Numbered from the stretch's first letter, positions 7,814 through 17,150 are shown. The stretch is DNA of 64,000 nt from Pedobacter caeni (GCF_900129215.1 NZ_FQUQ01000008.1:124001-188000), one strand, 5' to 3'. Notes: generated by a model from the letters alone, not told the origin. Numbers and translations are program-made.

Positions 7814-10459
7814 ATGAAAAAATACGGACCTAAAAGGTTCCTGGCATTTATTGCCCTTCTATTACTCATTTTGGTATTTGTCCAGGCAAGAACGTATGCC
7901 CAGGCCCCATTGGAGAAAAAAACAAGCATCAGCCTTAAAGATGAGCCCTTAAAAACAGCCTTAGATAAGATCAGTACCGCCAGCGGGGTTAAGTTCACCT
8001 ATAACGAACAGGTTGCCAACAGTAAAGTAAAGCTGAGTGTCCAGGCTCAAAACAAGAGTTTGAATGAGATCCTGACTACTGCTTTCTCCAATCATCCTTT
8101 TAAATTTTCAGAACTGGATAACGAAATTTACATCCGTTATGATGCTGAAAAAGCAAAAAAGTCCATAGCCGACCCGGCGGCGAATCCGGCACTAAATCAA
8201 GAAAGACATACAATAGGTGGTACAATATCTTCTTCTAAAAATGGAGAAACGCTGATTGCTGCAACGATCAGACTAAGCGGAACCAAATTTGCGACCATGA
8301 GTAATGAGTATGGTTTCTACTCGCTCTCAGTTCCCAGTGGAAACTATGTGATGGAAATCAGTGCAGTCGGTTCTAAAACGCTAAAAAAATCAATAGAGCT
8401 GAATAAACCGATGACCATGAATATCGCTTTGGAAGATGATGCGAATGAGCTTGAGACGGTAACCATTAGTGCGGTAACTGCAAAAAGAAACCTGGACAAC
8501 CCACAAATGGGAATGGAACGCCTGAACATCAGCGAAACAAAGAATATTCCTGTTGTACTTGGGGAACGGGATGTGATAAAAACACTACAGTTGCTGCCAG
8601 GGGTTAAATCTTCAGGAGATGGTACCGGTGGTCTTTTTGTTCGTGGAGGAAGTGCAGATCAGAATATGATCCTTCTGGATGAGGCCCCTGTTTATAACGC
8701 CTCTCACCTGCTTGGTTTCTTTTCGACCTTTAACTCAGATGCCATTAAAAATGTAACCCTCTATAAAAGTGGAATGCCCGCTCAGTATGGAGGAGGTTTA
8801 TCTTCTGTGATGGATGTGAGAATGAATGATGGAAACAATCAAAAATTTGGTGTTAGCGGAGGTGTAGGCCTGATCGCTGCACGTATCAATGTAGAGGGTC
8901 CGATACAAAAAGAAAAGTCTTCTTTCCTGATCTCTGCAAGGAGAACTTATCTGGATGCTTTCCTAAAACTGTCTTCTGATTCTACAGTAAAAGATGCAAA
9001 GTTGTATTTCTATGATGTTAATGCCAAGGCAAACTACATTCTGGGAAATAAAGACCGCTTATTCGTCTCTGCCTATTTAGGGCGTGATGTATTGGGTGCG
9101 GATAAGGTAAATGGAATAGATTGGGGCAATATCACTTCGACAGTCCGCTGGAATCATATTTTTAACAGCAAACTTTTCTCCAATACCTCCATCATCTATA
9201 GCAATTACAATTATGAGGTCAAGACCGACCAGGACGAGAGTTCGCTTTCTTTATTTTCACAGATTAAAGACTGGAACTTCAAGCAGGACTTTCAGTGGTA
9301 CATCAACAATAAAAACACTTTAAGTTTTGGTCTGAATGCAATATACCATACCATAAAACCGGGAGAGGTCCGCGCATCCGGAAATTCAGGGATGATTTCA
9401 CAAGACCTGCAAAACAGGTTCTCTCTGGAAAATTCGATATATGCCAGCAACACCTGGAAGGCCAGCGATGCATTTAGCCTTACTTACGGTCTTCGGTTAT
9501 CAGCCTTCAGTATCCTCGGAAAAGGTGAGTACTACACAATCAATGAGGCGGGCGCAGTTACTGGTCAAACGAGTTACAAAAAGGGAGAAATCGTAAAAAC
9601 ATATTTGAACCTGGAGCCCCGGCTTGCTGCAGCCCTTCAGCTGAACGAGTCAACAGCGATTAAAGCTTCTTATGTCCGTAATGCACAAAACCTTCACTTA
9701 ATTTCCAACTCAAATGCTTCTTCTCCTTTAGACAGGTGGGTAGCCAGTACAAACATCATCAAACCGGAAACAAGCGATCAGGTTTCATTAGGCTATTATA
9801 AAGATTTTGCCCAAAATGCTTATGAGTTTACTGTTGAGGCCTATTATAAAGACCTTAAAAACCAGATTGATTACCGCAACGGAGCCAATATCTATACCAA
9901 CAAGCCGATAGAAACCCAATTGCTTTTTGGTAAAGGCCGTGCCTATGGAATAGAGTGGCTGATTAAAAAGAAAACAGGAAAGTTCACCGGATGGATCGCT
10001 TATACCCTTTCTAAATCAGAAAGACAGGTAGATGGGATCAATAATAACGAATGGTACAATACCAGACAGGACAGAACCCATGATATCTCCATCGTGACGA
10101 TGTATCAGCTCAATAAAAAATGGTCTTTATCTGCCAACTGGGTTTTTGCTACAGGAAATGCGGTTACCTATCCCAATGCGAAATACAACTTACTGGGAGA
10201 AAGTTATTACTATTATTCCAGCAGGAATGCAGAGCGGATGCCGGCTTACCACAGGTTAGACCTTGGTGCTACACGTACCCTGAAAAAGACGAAAAAGTTC
10301 TCTTCTGAGCTAAACTTTAGTTTGTTCAATGCTTATGGAAGATCAAATGCATATAGAATCAATTTCAGGGAAAATGAAAATGACCCTACCAAAACTGAAG
10401 CAGTGAAAACCACTTTATTCAGGTTTGTTCCTTCAGTTTCTTATGATTTCAAGTTTTAA
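7814..10459 (+). CDS. TonB-dependent outer membrane receptor with STN domain
   Basis: The 881-residue protein begins with a signal peptide (cleavage near RTYAQA). It has an STN domain (about 37-100, SISLKDEPLKTALDKIS), a carboxypeptidase-regulatory-like beta domain (about 132-212), a plug (about 245-345, LLPGVKSSGDGTGGLFVRGG) and a C-terminal barrel ending in an aromatic residue (SYDFKF). It would import a TonB-dependent substrate and, through STN, signal to FecR. No SusD partner follows; the DUF4249 lipoprotein takes that place. No residue reveals the substrate, so iron chelate, peptide or glycan all remain possible. Confidence 0.93.
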   Translation: MKKYGPKRFLAFIALLLLILVFVQARTYAQAPLEKKTSISLKDEPLKTALDKISTASGVKFTYNEQVANSKVKLSVQAQNKSLNEILTTAFSNHPFKFSELDNEIYIRYDAEKAKKSIADPAANPALNQERHTIGGTISSSKNGETLIAATIRLSGTKFATMSNEYGFYSLSVPSGNYVMEISAVGSKTLKKSIELNKPMTMNIALEDDANELETVTISAVTAKRNLDNPQMGMERLNISETKNIPVVLGERDVIKTLQLLPGVKSSGDGTGGLFVRGGSADQNMILLDEAPVYNASHLLGFFSTFNSDAIKNVTLYKSGMPAQYGGGLSSVMDVRMNDGNNQKFGVSGGVGLIAARINVEGPIQKEKSSFLISARRTYLDAFLKLSSDSTVKDAKLYFYDVNAKANYILGNKDRLFVSAYLGRDVLGADKVNGIDWGNITSTVRWNHIFNSKLFSNTSIIYSNYNYEVKTDQDESSLSLFSQIKDWNFKQDFQWYINNKNTLSFGLNAIYHTIKPGEVRASGNSGMISQDLQNRFSLENSIYASNTWKASDAFSLTYGLRLSAFSILGKGEYYTINEAGAVTGQTSYKKGEIVKTYLNLEPRLAAALQLNESTAIKASYVRNAQNLHLISNSNASSPLDRWVASTNIIKPETSDQVSLGYYKDFAQNAYEFTVEAYYKDLKNQIDYRNGANIYTNKPIETQLLFGKGRAYGIEWLIKKKTGKFTGWIAYTLSKSERQVDGINNNEWYNTRQDRTHDISIVTMYQLNKKWSLSANWVFATGNAVTYPNAKYNLLGESYYYYSSRNAERMPAYHRLDLGATRTLKKTKKFSSELNFSLFNAYGRSNAYRINFRENENDPTKTEAVKTTLFRFVPSVSYDFKF

Positions 10460-10523
10460 ACCTACTATTCAAAATATACAGATGAAAACATCATCCGCAT
10501 CCCCCCTGCAAACAGTAATTAAT

Positions 10524-11324
10524 ATGAAAAATATACCGAAATTATTGCTTTTGACACTTTTCTCTACCTTGTTTTGCTCTTGTGAAAAAGTGATAGAATT
10601 AGACCGTGCCGACAATGAAGTAAAATATGTGATCGAGGGAACGATTACCAATGAACCTGGTGTTTGTTCGGTCCTGCTAAGTAAAACAAAAAACTTTAAA
10701 GACGACAATCAGTTTATCGGAGTTAGCGGAGCGGTTGTTAAAATAGAAAACAATGGTGTGGCAGTGATACTTCCGGAAAGCAGCCCCGGTGTTTACAAGG
10801 TCAATACCATTAATGGAACTCCGGGTCAGACTTATCTGATGACCGTTACTGTTGATGGAAAAACATTTACAGCTTCCAGCACCATGCCTGAAAATGTCCC
10901 TTTTGATGATTTCTATATGAAGGCATCGGATTTCGGCAAAAAACGGACAACTGCCTATGTAAAATATAAAGACCCGCTGGAACCTCAGAACTACTATTGG
11001 TTTCAGTTGTTTGTCAATGATAAAAAACAAAGGAATTTTTCGTTGATGAACGATGAATTTACGCCTGGTCAGGAAGTAAACACGACGGTAAGTTTTCAGA
11101 ATGAAACCGATGATTTGTCAAGGGATTTTAAAAAAGGAGACAAATTAACAGCAGAAATGCACAGTATTGATGCTTCTGCTTATCTTTACCTTCACAGTTT
11201 AGGCAATGCCGAAGGCTCTGATAATGGAGCTTCGCCAGCCAACCCGATAAGTAACATAAACGGTGGTGCTCTTGGTTTTTTCAGTGCTCACACCGTTCAA
11301 AAAAGAACTTTAGTGATTCCGTAA
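10524..11324 (+). CDS. DUF4249-family lipoprotein
   Basis: The start at 10524 gives a lipoprotein signal with lipobox LFCSC (acylated Cys20). Earlier in-frame codons at 10425 (overlapping the receptor gene) and 10482 would place a polar stretch before it. The mature protein has a beta-sandwich-like N-terminal half (VIEGTITNEPG, SKTKNFKD) and the family's C-terminal pattern ISNINGGALGFFSA, so it appears complete. DUF4249 proteins are usual neighbours of SusC-like receptors and probably cap or assist them at the outer membrane. The exact role is unknown. The next gene starts two bases after its stop. Confidence 0.85.
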   Translation: MKNIPKLLLLTLFSTLFCSCEKVIELDRADNEVKYVIEGTITNEPGVCSVLLSKTKNFKDDNQFIGVSGAVVKIENNGVAVILPESSPGVYKVNTINGTPGQTYLMTVTVDGKTFTASSTMPENVPFDDFYMKASDFGKKRTTAYVKYKDPLEPQNYYWFQLFVNDKKQRNFSLMNDEFTPGQEVNTTVSFQNETDDLSRDFKKGDKLTAEMHSIDASAYLYLHSLGNAEGSDNGASPANPISNINGGALGFFSAHTVQKRTLVIP

Positions 11325-11326
11325 AA

Positions 11327-12217
11327 ATGAATGAGTTATTAGACAAAAACCTGAGCATAGTTTCCCTCTTTGGATTTGTTATCCTACTTACTTTAGTAGA
11401 AATGTACTTCAGCTACGCCCATGATAAAAAAGTTTATCATGGGCGTGATACCTGGACCAACGTATACCTGATGACTGCCGCTTTTGTGATCAACCTGACC
11501 ATGAAAACCGGCACCTTTTTTCTACTCGATTATTTTTACCACGAGTACCGTTTTTTTGAAATCTCCAATTTATTCCTTTACTGGACCGTATTGATCCTTG
11601 CACAGGACTTCCTGTATTGGGTACTCCATGCCACCGGACATTATGTGCGTCTGTTCTGGGCAATGCATGTGACACACCATTCCTCAGAGTACTTTAACCT
11701 GACCACAGGCTTCCGTTCGACTGTATTTGAACCATTATACCGGGTATTCTTTTACCTCCCGCTGGCATTAATGGGCTTCAATGCTTACGATATCCTTTTT
11801 GCCTATCTGATTACACAGATCTATGGAAACCTGGTACATACCCAGGCAGTTGGAAAACTACATCCGATTATTGAATATATTTTAGTAACCCCATCTCATC
11901 ACCGGGTACACCATGCCAGTAATGTCCGTTATCTGGATAAAAATATGGGTATGGTGCTGATCCTTTGGGACCGGATGTTTGGTACTTTTCAGGAGGAGAT
12001 TCCGGGAGAAGAAATCAAATACGGTTTGACCAGTCAGCCGGAACCGGGAGCAGTGAACATTATTTTTCATGAACTGGTTGCCCTTTCCAGTGATGTTAAA
12101 AAAGCACCGGGATGGAAAAACAAGATCAAATATATCCTGTATCCTCCGGGATGGAGCCACAATGGAAGCAGTAAAACCTCCAAGAGCCTGCAAAAAGAAC
12201 TGGTTGATCAATCCTGA
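11327..12217 (+). CDS. Sterol desaturase / fatty acid hydroxylase family membrane enzyme
   Basis: The 296-residue integral membrane protein carries the histidine clusters of the di-iron hydroxylase superfamily: HATGH, HVTHHSS and HRVHHAS, plus a further His in VHTQA. About four or five helices precede and separate them. Family members use O2 and an electron donor to hydroxylate or desaturate lipids, sterols or carotenoids. Starting two bases after the DUF4249 stop, it is almost certainly co-transcribed with the receptor genes, which suggests a lipid-like substrate or an envelope role, though this is inference. Confidence 0.88.
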   Translation: MNELLDKNLSIVSLFGFVILLTLVEMYFSYAHDKKVYHGRDTWTNVYLMTAAFVINLTMKTGTFFLLDYFYHEYRFFEISNLFLYWTVLILAQDFLYWVLHATGHYVRLFWAMHVTHHSSEYFNLTTGFRSTVFEPLYRVFFYLPLALMGFNAYDILFAYLITQIYGNLVHTQAVGKLHPIIEYILVTPSHHRVHHASNVRYLDKNMGMVLILWDRMFGTFQEEIPGEEIKYGLTSQPEPGAVNIIFHELVALSSDVKKAPGWKNKIKYILYPPGWSHNGSSKTSKSLQKELVDQS

Positions 12218-12285
12218 CCCGGAGCTGAATAATCTTCCGGTTTTATTGATCAATTTTGGATATCAAATGAGATAAGTACAAAATC

Positions 12286-13155
12286 ATGAAGAAACTGAGG
12301 AAGATCGTAGCCGACATCCAAAACTTAACAGATCCGGATCAGTTGCAGTCCTTACTGTGGCAGCTGATCTGTTACTCACCAAAGATACCCAGCCGCCTTC
12401 ATCAGCAAAAATTGCTGGATGAATCGGAAATTATCCCCTTAAAGGTATACGACCAATATTTTAGCAAGTCTGATTTGAACGTTAATTGCTTTAAATGGGG
12501 AAATGGGTCTGTTAAAATACTCCTTTGTCATGGCTGGGGCTCTAAAGGAAGTGATTTTTCTGAAATCATTTCCATGCTGAGAACAAACGAAAACTTCGAG
12601 ATCTGGTCTTTTGATGCTCCCGGAAACGGAAGCTCTGAGGGGGAGATCAGCAATCTTTTCCTTTATGCTGCATCCATTAAACAACTTTTTGAACATATAG
12701 GAACAACGCCGGAGGTGATGATCGGTCATTCTCTGGGCGGAATGGCTAATGCTTTGGCTTTACAACAAATAAAAAGTTATCCGCAACTACTGATCAGCAT
12801 CGCCCCATTGGTCAACTTAAAGGACAACTTTATTGCTTCTATGAACTCAGTAAATACGGCCAATGAAGCACAAACACTATTCTTTGAAGATTTTGAACGA
12901 TTGTTTGATCAAAAAACTGAAGACTTTTTGTTGAATAAGATCTACGACTTTTCAGACCAATTGAAACACCTGCTGCTATACGATACAAATGACCTTGTCT
13001 CTCCAAGCAGTGATATAGAAGGATTTTTAAAGGAGAACCCGGAGATAAGAGCGGCTGCATATCAGGACACCAGTCATTCGAAATTGTTAACTGACCACAG
13101 GGTCTTACAGGAAATAGACCTGTTTATCCAACAGGAGTTATCTTCCGGAAAGTAG
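12286..13155 (+). CDS. Alpha/beta hydrolase
   Basis: The 289-residue protein shows the alpha/beta hydrolase fold: oxyanion-side HGWGSKGSD, the nucleophile elbow GHSLGG (Ser near residue 148), a late acidic residue in YDTNDLVSPSS and a catalytic His in DTSHSKLL. There is no signal peptide, so it is probably cytoplasmic. Substrate cannot be predicted; lipase, esterase or thioesterase are all possible. It lies 68 bases after the membrane hydroxylase and is followed by a terminator, so it is the last gene of this block. Confidence 0.85.
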   Translation: MKKLRKIVADIQNLTDPDQLQSLLWQLICYSPKIPSRLHQQKLLDESEIIPLKVYDQYFSKSDLNVNCFKWGNGSVKILLCHGWGSKGSDFSEIISMLRTNENFEIWSFDAPGNGSSEGEISNLFLYAASIKQLFEHIGTTPEVMIGHSLGGMANALALQQIKSYPQLLISIAPLVNLKDNFIASMNSVNTANEAQTLFFEDFERLFDQKTEDFLLNKIYDFSDQLKHLLLYDTNDLVSPSSDIEGFLKENPEIRAAAYQDTSHSKLLTDHRVLQEIDLFIQQELSSGK

Positions 13156-13157
13156 GC

Positions 13158-13185
13158 CTGAGTATCTTTTCTAAAAGATATTCAG
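13158..13185 (+). terminator. Intrinsic terminator after the alpha/beta hydrolase gene
   Basis: A 13-bp stem (13158-13170 with 13173-13185, one G-U pair) with a two-base loop is followed by a T-run near 13191-13199. It closes the block that begins with the ECF sigma or two-component genes. Confidence 0.75.
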
Positions 13186-13250
13186 CTACTATTTTTTTAT
13201 CTCACCTTAATTTCAGCGGCTGTTTCCTGGCTTCTTAAAGTTCATAAATC

Positions 13251-13267
13251 GTCATCTAACTGATGAC
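13251..13267. promoter_or_regulatory. GTCATC-N5-GATGAC dyad upstream of the helical protein gene
   Basis: This is a perfect 6-bp inverted repeat with a 5-bp spacer, 84 bases before the start at 13351. Its size and symmetry fit a dimeric regulator site, perhaps Crp/Fnr-like. The regulator is unknown. Confidence 0.4.
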
Positions 13268-13350
13268 TATCAAGGTTAAGCATGACCGATATCACTTATC
13301 CCCCTGAGATTTATCCAGAAATTTACGGTAGCAATTAAAACCGGGAAAGC

Positions 13351-13761
13351 ATGAAAACAATAGATGATCTTCAACTGGAAAATGAACTACAGGAACTGTA
13401 CCTCGTCACCAAATACTGGATTTCAGGACTTGAATTTTGTAAAGGAGAACTGAGCTTCTTCAGGAAGTTATCTTCCGGTTACATCAGTAATATCAAAGGA
13501 AAAATAGGCAACCTTCATTTGCTGCTTCAAAAAACAGAAATTCTGGAACAGAGGATTAAAGAAGTATCCGTAAATATCCATGCCCATCTTAAATTTCTGG
13601 AACCATTGGTACTCGGTTCAACTCAAAATATCACTATCTTGCTACTCAATAAGCATTTGAACATGGAAAAGGAGATCAACACCTTGTTTGAGGACTTCCA
13701 ATCTGTAAAGCAAGGTATTTTAGGTCCTTCGGATCCATTAATTTTTACCCAAGCCCATTAA
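13351..13761 (+). CDS. Hypothetical helical protein
   Basis: I do not recognise a named family. The 136-residue protein has no signal peptide or membrane segment. It is predicted mostly alpha-helical, with heptad-like leucine and charged residues (LHLLLQKTEILEQRIKEV) that suggest a coiled coil or four-helix bundle. It precedes the CoA-transferase gene by four bases and must share its mRNA, so it may act in the same response. The upstream dyad at 13251-13267 may control both. Confidence 0.7.
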   Translation: MKTIDDLQLENELQELYLVTKYWISGLEFCKGELSFFRKLSSGYISNIKGKIGNLHLLLQKTEILEQRIKEVSVNIHAHLKFLEPLVLGSTQNITILLLNKHLNMEKEINTLFEDFQSVKQGILGPSDPLIFTQAH

Positions 13762-13765
13762 GCAA

Positions 13766-15046
13766 ATGAATTCTCCGACTTATCTGACTGCTGCACAAGC
13801 AGTCCAGGCTATAAAATCAGGCGACCGTGTGTTTATCCATGGTAGTGCCGCAACTCCCGTTCATTTGGTAAAAGCCTTACAGGCAAGACATCATGAGTTA
13901 AAAAACGTTGAAATCACCAGCATCACCACACTTGGGGATATTGATTTCAACGCGGCTCCATATCGGGAAAGTTTTTTCTTCAACTCCTTGTTTGTTTCGG
14001 CAAATACCCGCGCAGTAGCCAATAGTCTTTACGGAGATTATGTCCCTGTTTTTCTGAGTCAGATTCCAAAACTATTTAAGGAAGGTTTTCTTCCTCTTGA
14101 TGTGGCCATGATTCAAGTATCGGAACCCGATGTGCACGGATATTGTTCTTTAGGTACCTCTGTTGACATTGCGAGGGCTGCCGTAGACACTGCAAAACAC
14201 ATCATCGCCCAGGTGAATCCAAAAGTACCCAGAACTCATGGGGATGGTTTTGTCCACATCAGTAAATTCCAGTCACTGGTATGGCATGAAGAGGAATTAC
14301 CGGAAGTAGATTATGGTTCAAAAACCAGTGAGGCCATGGTGACCATTGGTGCAAATATTGCCGATCTCGTTGAAGATGGTGCGACCTTACAATTAGGTAT
14401 TGGCGGGATCCCTGATCAGGTATTGAAAAATCTGAGCGGCCATAAAAATCTCGGCTTACATACAGAAATGCTTTCCGATGGGGTGATCCCCTTGATTCAA
14501 AGCGGGGTGATCAACAACAGCCTGAAAAGAATAAACCGGGGTAAATCCATCACTTCCTTTATGATCGGAACAAGAAAGCTTTATGACTTTGTGGATGATA
14601 ACCCCAGCATCAGGGTGATGGACATTTCCTATGCAAACGACACGAGTATCATCCGTCAGAATCCTAAGGTAACGGCAATCAACTCAGCAATTGAACTCGA
14701 CTTAACCGGACAGGTATGTGCAGATTCTATGGGTACTTATCAATATTCAGGAATAGGCGGGCAAATGGATTTCATCCATGGTGCTTCACTTTCTGAGGGC
14801 GGTAAGCCGATCATCGCGCTCCCTTCAGTTACCTCAAAAGGAATCTCCAGGATCGTTCCCTTTTTGAAAGAAGGCGCAGGGGTCGTTACCACAAGAGGGC
14901 ACGTCCATTGGGTCGTAACGGAGTATGGCAAAGTGAACCTGTTTGGGCAGAGTTTAAAGCAAAGAGCAAGGGCATTGATCAGTCTTGCACATCCCATGCA
15001 CCGGGAAGCACTTGACCGGGCATTTCACGATCGTTTCAATCACTAA
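13766..15046 (+). CDS. Acetyl-CoA hydrolase/transferase family CoA-transferase
   Basis: The 426-residue protein matches the 4-hydroxybutyrate CoA-transferase / acetyl-CoA hydrolase family. Its landmarks are the N-terminal GDRVFIHGSAATP, the glycine-rich LQLGIGGIPDQV and LHTEMLSDGVIPL, where the Glu is the expected nucleophile forming the glutamyl-CoA thioester, plus the late YQYSGIGGQMDF. It would move CoA between acetyl-CoA and a short carboxylate in the cytoplasm. The partner acid cannot be told. It is coupled to the upstream helical protein and closed by the palindrome at 15067-15114. Confidence 0.9.
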   Translation: MNSPTYLTAAQAVQAIKSGDRVFIHGSAATPVHLVKALQARHHELKNVEITSITTLGDIDFNAAPYRESFFFNSLFVSANTRAVANSLYGDYVPVFLSQIPKLFKEGFLPLDVAMIQVSEPDVHGYCSLGTSVDIARAAVDTAKHIIAQVNPKVPRTHGDGFVHISKFQSLVWHEEELPEVDYGSKTSEAMVTIGANIADLVEDGATLQLGIGGIPDQVLKNLSGHKNLGLHTEMLSDGVIPLIQSGVINNSLKRINRGKSITSFMIGTRKLYDFVDDNPSIRVMDISYANDTSIIRQNPKVTAINSAIELDLTGQVCADSMGTYQYSGIGGQMDFIHGASLSEGGKPIIALPSVTSKGISRIVPFLKEGAGVVTTRGHVHWVVTEYGKVNLFGQSLKQRARALISLAHPMHREALDRAFHDRFNH

Positions 15047-15066
15047 ACCCTCATTTACACCTTGTT

Positions 15067-15114
15067 ATATGAAGCAAAAAAATACCTAATATTAGGTATT
15101 TTTTTGCTTCATAT
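15067..15114. terminator. Perfect 48-base palindrome, bidirectional terminator
   Basis: 24-base arms 15067-15090 and 15091-15114 are fully complementary with no spacer. Each arm carries a run of seven A or T, so either transcript would form a hairpin whose stem includes the U-tract. It lies between convergent genes ending at 15046 and 15200. Confidence 0.8.
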
Positions 15115-15199
15115 TTAGAAATACATTTGATACAAGCTATACATAAATATAGTTATTTAGGGGAGATTAATAAGGATAGGCCGGGGGGGATCTTCCGGC

Positions 15200-15736
15200 T
15201 TATTTTTTTAAGCCTGCCTTAAGCTCCCTGATTTTATGGAGAAATTCTTCCCTGATCTCCTGATGAATGATTCCTTCATTTTCATCAAAATTCTGATTAA
15301 AAGAAGGAAGGGAAAAGGTATCCAGAATGTTGGCGCTACATTTCGGAAAATAAGCCTTAGCAGAATTCATCACATTGCCTCCACCAAAACCCCCGGGGGA
15401 AGTGCTCATCAATAACATTGGCTTATTCTGAAAAAACTTTCCATTGATACGCGAACACCAGTCCATTACATTCTTAAAAGCGGTTGTATAACTATTGTTA
15501 TGTTCTGCCAGGGACAGGATGATCAGATCGGCTGACTCGATGAGTTCCAACAACTGATGGGCTTTATGAGGGTAGCCTTCCTCACGTTCTCTATCCGCAG
15601 AAAAAAGAGGCATCTCGAAATCGTTTAAATCTAAAAGCGTGATCTTCTCTTCCTGAAAATGGGAAAGCGTATGAATAACGAGTTTCCTGTTGATTGATCT
15701 GCTGCTGTTACTACCGGCAAAAGCCAAAATTTTCAT
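15200..15736 (-). CDS. NADPH-dependent FMN reductase family protein
   Basis: The 178-residue flavodoxin-fold protein has the N-terminal phosphate-binding loop GSNSSRSINRKL for FMN and the conserved LAEHNNSYTTAFKNVMDW block. These proteins reduce quinones, chromate or azo compounds, or supply reduced flavin, using NAD(P)H. It lies 17 bases downstream of the GNAT gene and is likely co-transcribed. The real substrate is unknown. Confidence 0.88.
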   Translation of the reverse strand: MKILAFAGSNSSRSINRKLVIHTLSHFQEEKITLLDLNDFEMPLFSADREREEGYPHKAHQLLELIESADLIILSLAEHNNSYTTAFKNVMDWCSRINGKFFQNKPMLLMSTSPGGFGGGNVMNSAKAYFPKCSANILDTFSLPSFNQNFDENEGIIHQEIREEFLHKIRELKAGLKK

Positions 15737-15753
15737 GTGTATCGTTTTTTTGT

Positions 15754-16035
15754 TTAGAAAAGGACATCCTGCAAATCTGCATTCTTATCAAAAACACTTT
15801 TAGCAAATGGACATAAAGGAAGAATTTTCACTTTGTTTTCTCTGGCGTAGCGAACAGCTTCCAATACCAATGCCTTCCCTACTCCCTTACCAGAGAATTC
15901 GGGATTCACTTCTGTATGGTCAATAATTATTTTCCCGGGGCCAGCCCAGACATAGGTCATCATTCCGGCTTCTTTATCGTTTTCCAGGGCTTTGAAAAAG
16001 CCTTTTTTTTCGTCATTAACTTGTTCGATGTTCAT
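15754..16035 (-). CDS. GNAT-family N-acetyltransferase (small)
   Basis: The protein of about 93 residues matches the compact YjdJ/Gcn5-related family. It has the acetyl-CoA loop EFSGKGVGKALV and a C-terminal LPLCPFAKSVFDKN element typical of these short forms. The start MNIEQV at 16035 is preferred; MTPMNI at 16044 is also possible. The acceptor is unknown. It is first in a two-gene unit with the FMN reductase. Confidence 0.85.
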   Translation of the reverse strand: MNIEQVNDEKKGFFKALENDKEAGMMTYVWAGPGKIIIDHTEVNPEFSGKGVGKALVLEAVRYARENKVKILPLCPFAKSVFDKNADLQDVLF

Positions 16036-16110
16036 AGGTGTCATTTAGTGGTAAGGTAACAATAAATCTCCGCCTTCTGAAGCAGAAAGCACATTTTAGC
16101 CCTAAATACA

Positions 16111-16141
16111 AAAGCCTGGCGCTCTTTCGGGGCCAGGCTTT
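16111..16141 (-). terminator. Intrinsic terminator after the aldo/keto reductase gene
   Basis: AAAGCCTGGC (16111-16120) pairs with GCCAGGCTTT (16132-16141). Reading the minus strand, the hairpin runs into a T-rich stretch. It ends the unit 17783-16161. Confidence 0.75.
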
Positions 16142-16160
16142 TTGCTTGCATTTTATACTG

Positions 16161-17150
16161 TTAAAGGCTGATCTTATTCAGCTGCTCATTGATAAAATCA
16201 ATTTCATCTCTTTTAAAAGTGATTTCCATTGCTTTGGCATTGTCTATCGCCTGACTGGCATTTCTTGCACCTGCCAACACGATGGTAATCCCAGGCTGAA
16301 GTGTTGTCCAGCGCAAAACCAATTGAGATAAAGAAGCATTTTTCTCATCTGCAATTGGCTGAATGGCAGCCAAAAACCCTTTTACCTTCTCTGCATCAAA
16401 TTGCCCAAAATACCCGTTCCGGTGATCATTGGCCTTTAAGGTAGCATCTTTGAAATACTTTCCGGTCAGCAAACCTCTTTCCAACGGGCTGTAAGCAATG
16501 ATCGCAATCTCATTGTCTATTGCATAAGGAATGATATCGTCTGCAATTCCCCTGTTGAGCATACTATAAGCCAATTGATTGGAAGACAAAGCAGTCGTTT
16601 CATTAGCCGTTTTCATTTGATCCAGATTGTAATTACTCACCCCTGCTGCCCTGATCTTACCTTGCCCGATCAGGATTTCCAATGCCTCCATAGTTTCTTC
16701 TATCGGAGTGCTGGCATCAGGCCAGTGCAGTTGCAATAAGTCGATGTAATCTGTACCCAGACGTTTTAAACTTTCTTCGAGCTCCTTGATCACATTCTCT
16801 TTAGCTGCATATTTATAAATGGGCAAGGTTTTTCCATTATCTTCTGCATCAAAGAAATGTTCTCCTTTGCCATGGTTACTCCCGTCCCAGACCAGACCAA
16901 ACTTATTTAAGATCTGAATTTTACTTCTGTCTTTTCCTTTAATTGCTTCGCCAATCAATTCTTCACTTAAGCCAAAACCATAGAATGGTGCAGTATCGAT
17001 GGTACTGATCCCATGGTCTAAGGATGCATGAATGGCATCTATTGAATTTTGCTTCTCATTTCCACCCCACATCGTTCCGCCAATCGCAAAAGCACCATAA
17101 GTGATCGTCGATAATTCCAGGTCTGATTTACCTAATTTTCTATATTCCAT
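16161..17150 (-). CDS. Aldo/keto reductase
   Basis: The 329-residue (alpha/beta)8-barrel NADPH oxidoreductase has the catalytic set visible: Asp in ISTIDTAPFYG, Tyr of FYGFG, Lys in ILNKFGL and His in LLQLHWPD. The C-terminal cofactor segment is also typical (ITIVLAGARNASQ). The substrate is probably a reactive aldehyde or ketone. It lies 18 bases downstream of a quinone-reductase-like gene under a divergent LysR regulator, which suggests a detoxification pair. Confidence 0.9.
   Translation of the reverse strand: MEYRKLGKSDLELSTITYGAFAIGGTMWGGNEKQNSIDAIHASLDHGISTIDTAPFYGFGLSEELIGEAIKGKDRSKIQILNKFGLVWDGSNHGKGEHFFDAEDNGKTLPIYKYAAKENVIKELEESLKRLGTDYIDLLQLHWPDASTPIEETMEALEILIGQGKIRAAGVSNYNLDQMKTANETTALSSNQLAYSMLNRGIADDIIPYAIDNEIAIIAYSPLERGLLTGKYFKDATLKANDHRNGYFGQFDAEKVKGFLAAIQPIADEKNASLSQLVLRWTTLQPGITIVLAGARNASQAIDNAKAMEITFKRDEIDFINEQLNKISL

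Noticed and set aside
11882-12253. 123-codon minus-strand ORF opposite the membrane hydroxylase
   Set aside because: Antisense frame with no start context; the plus strand encodes the conserved histidine motifs.
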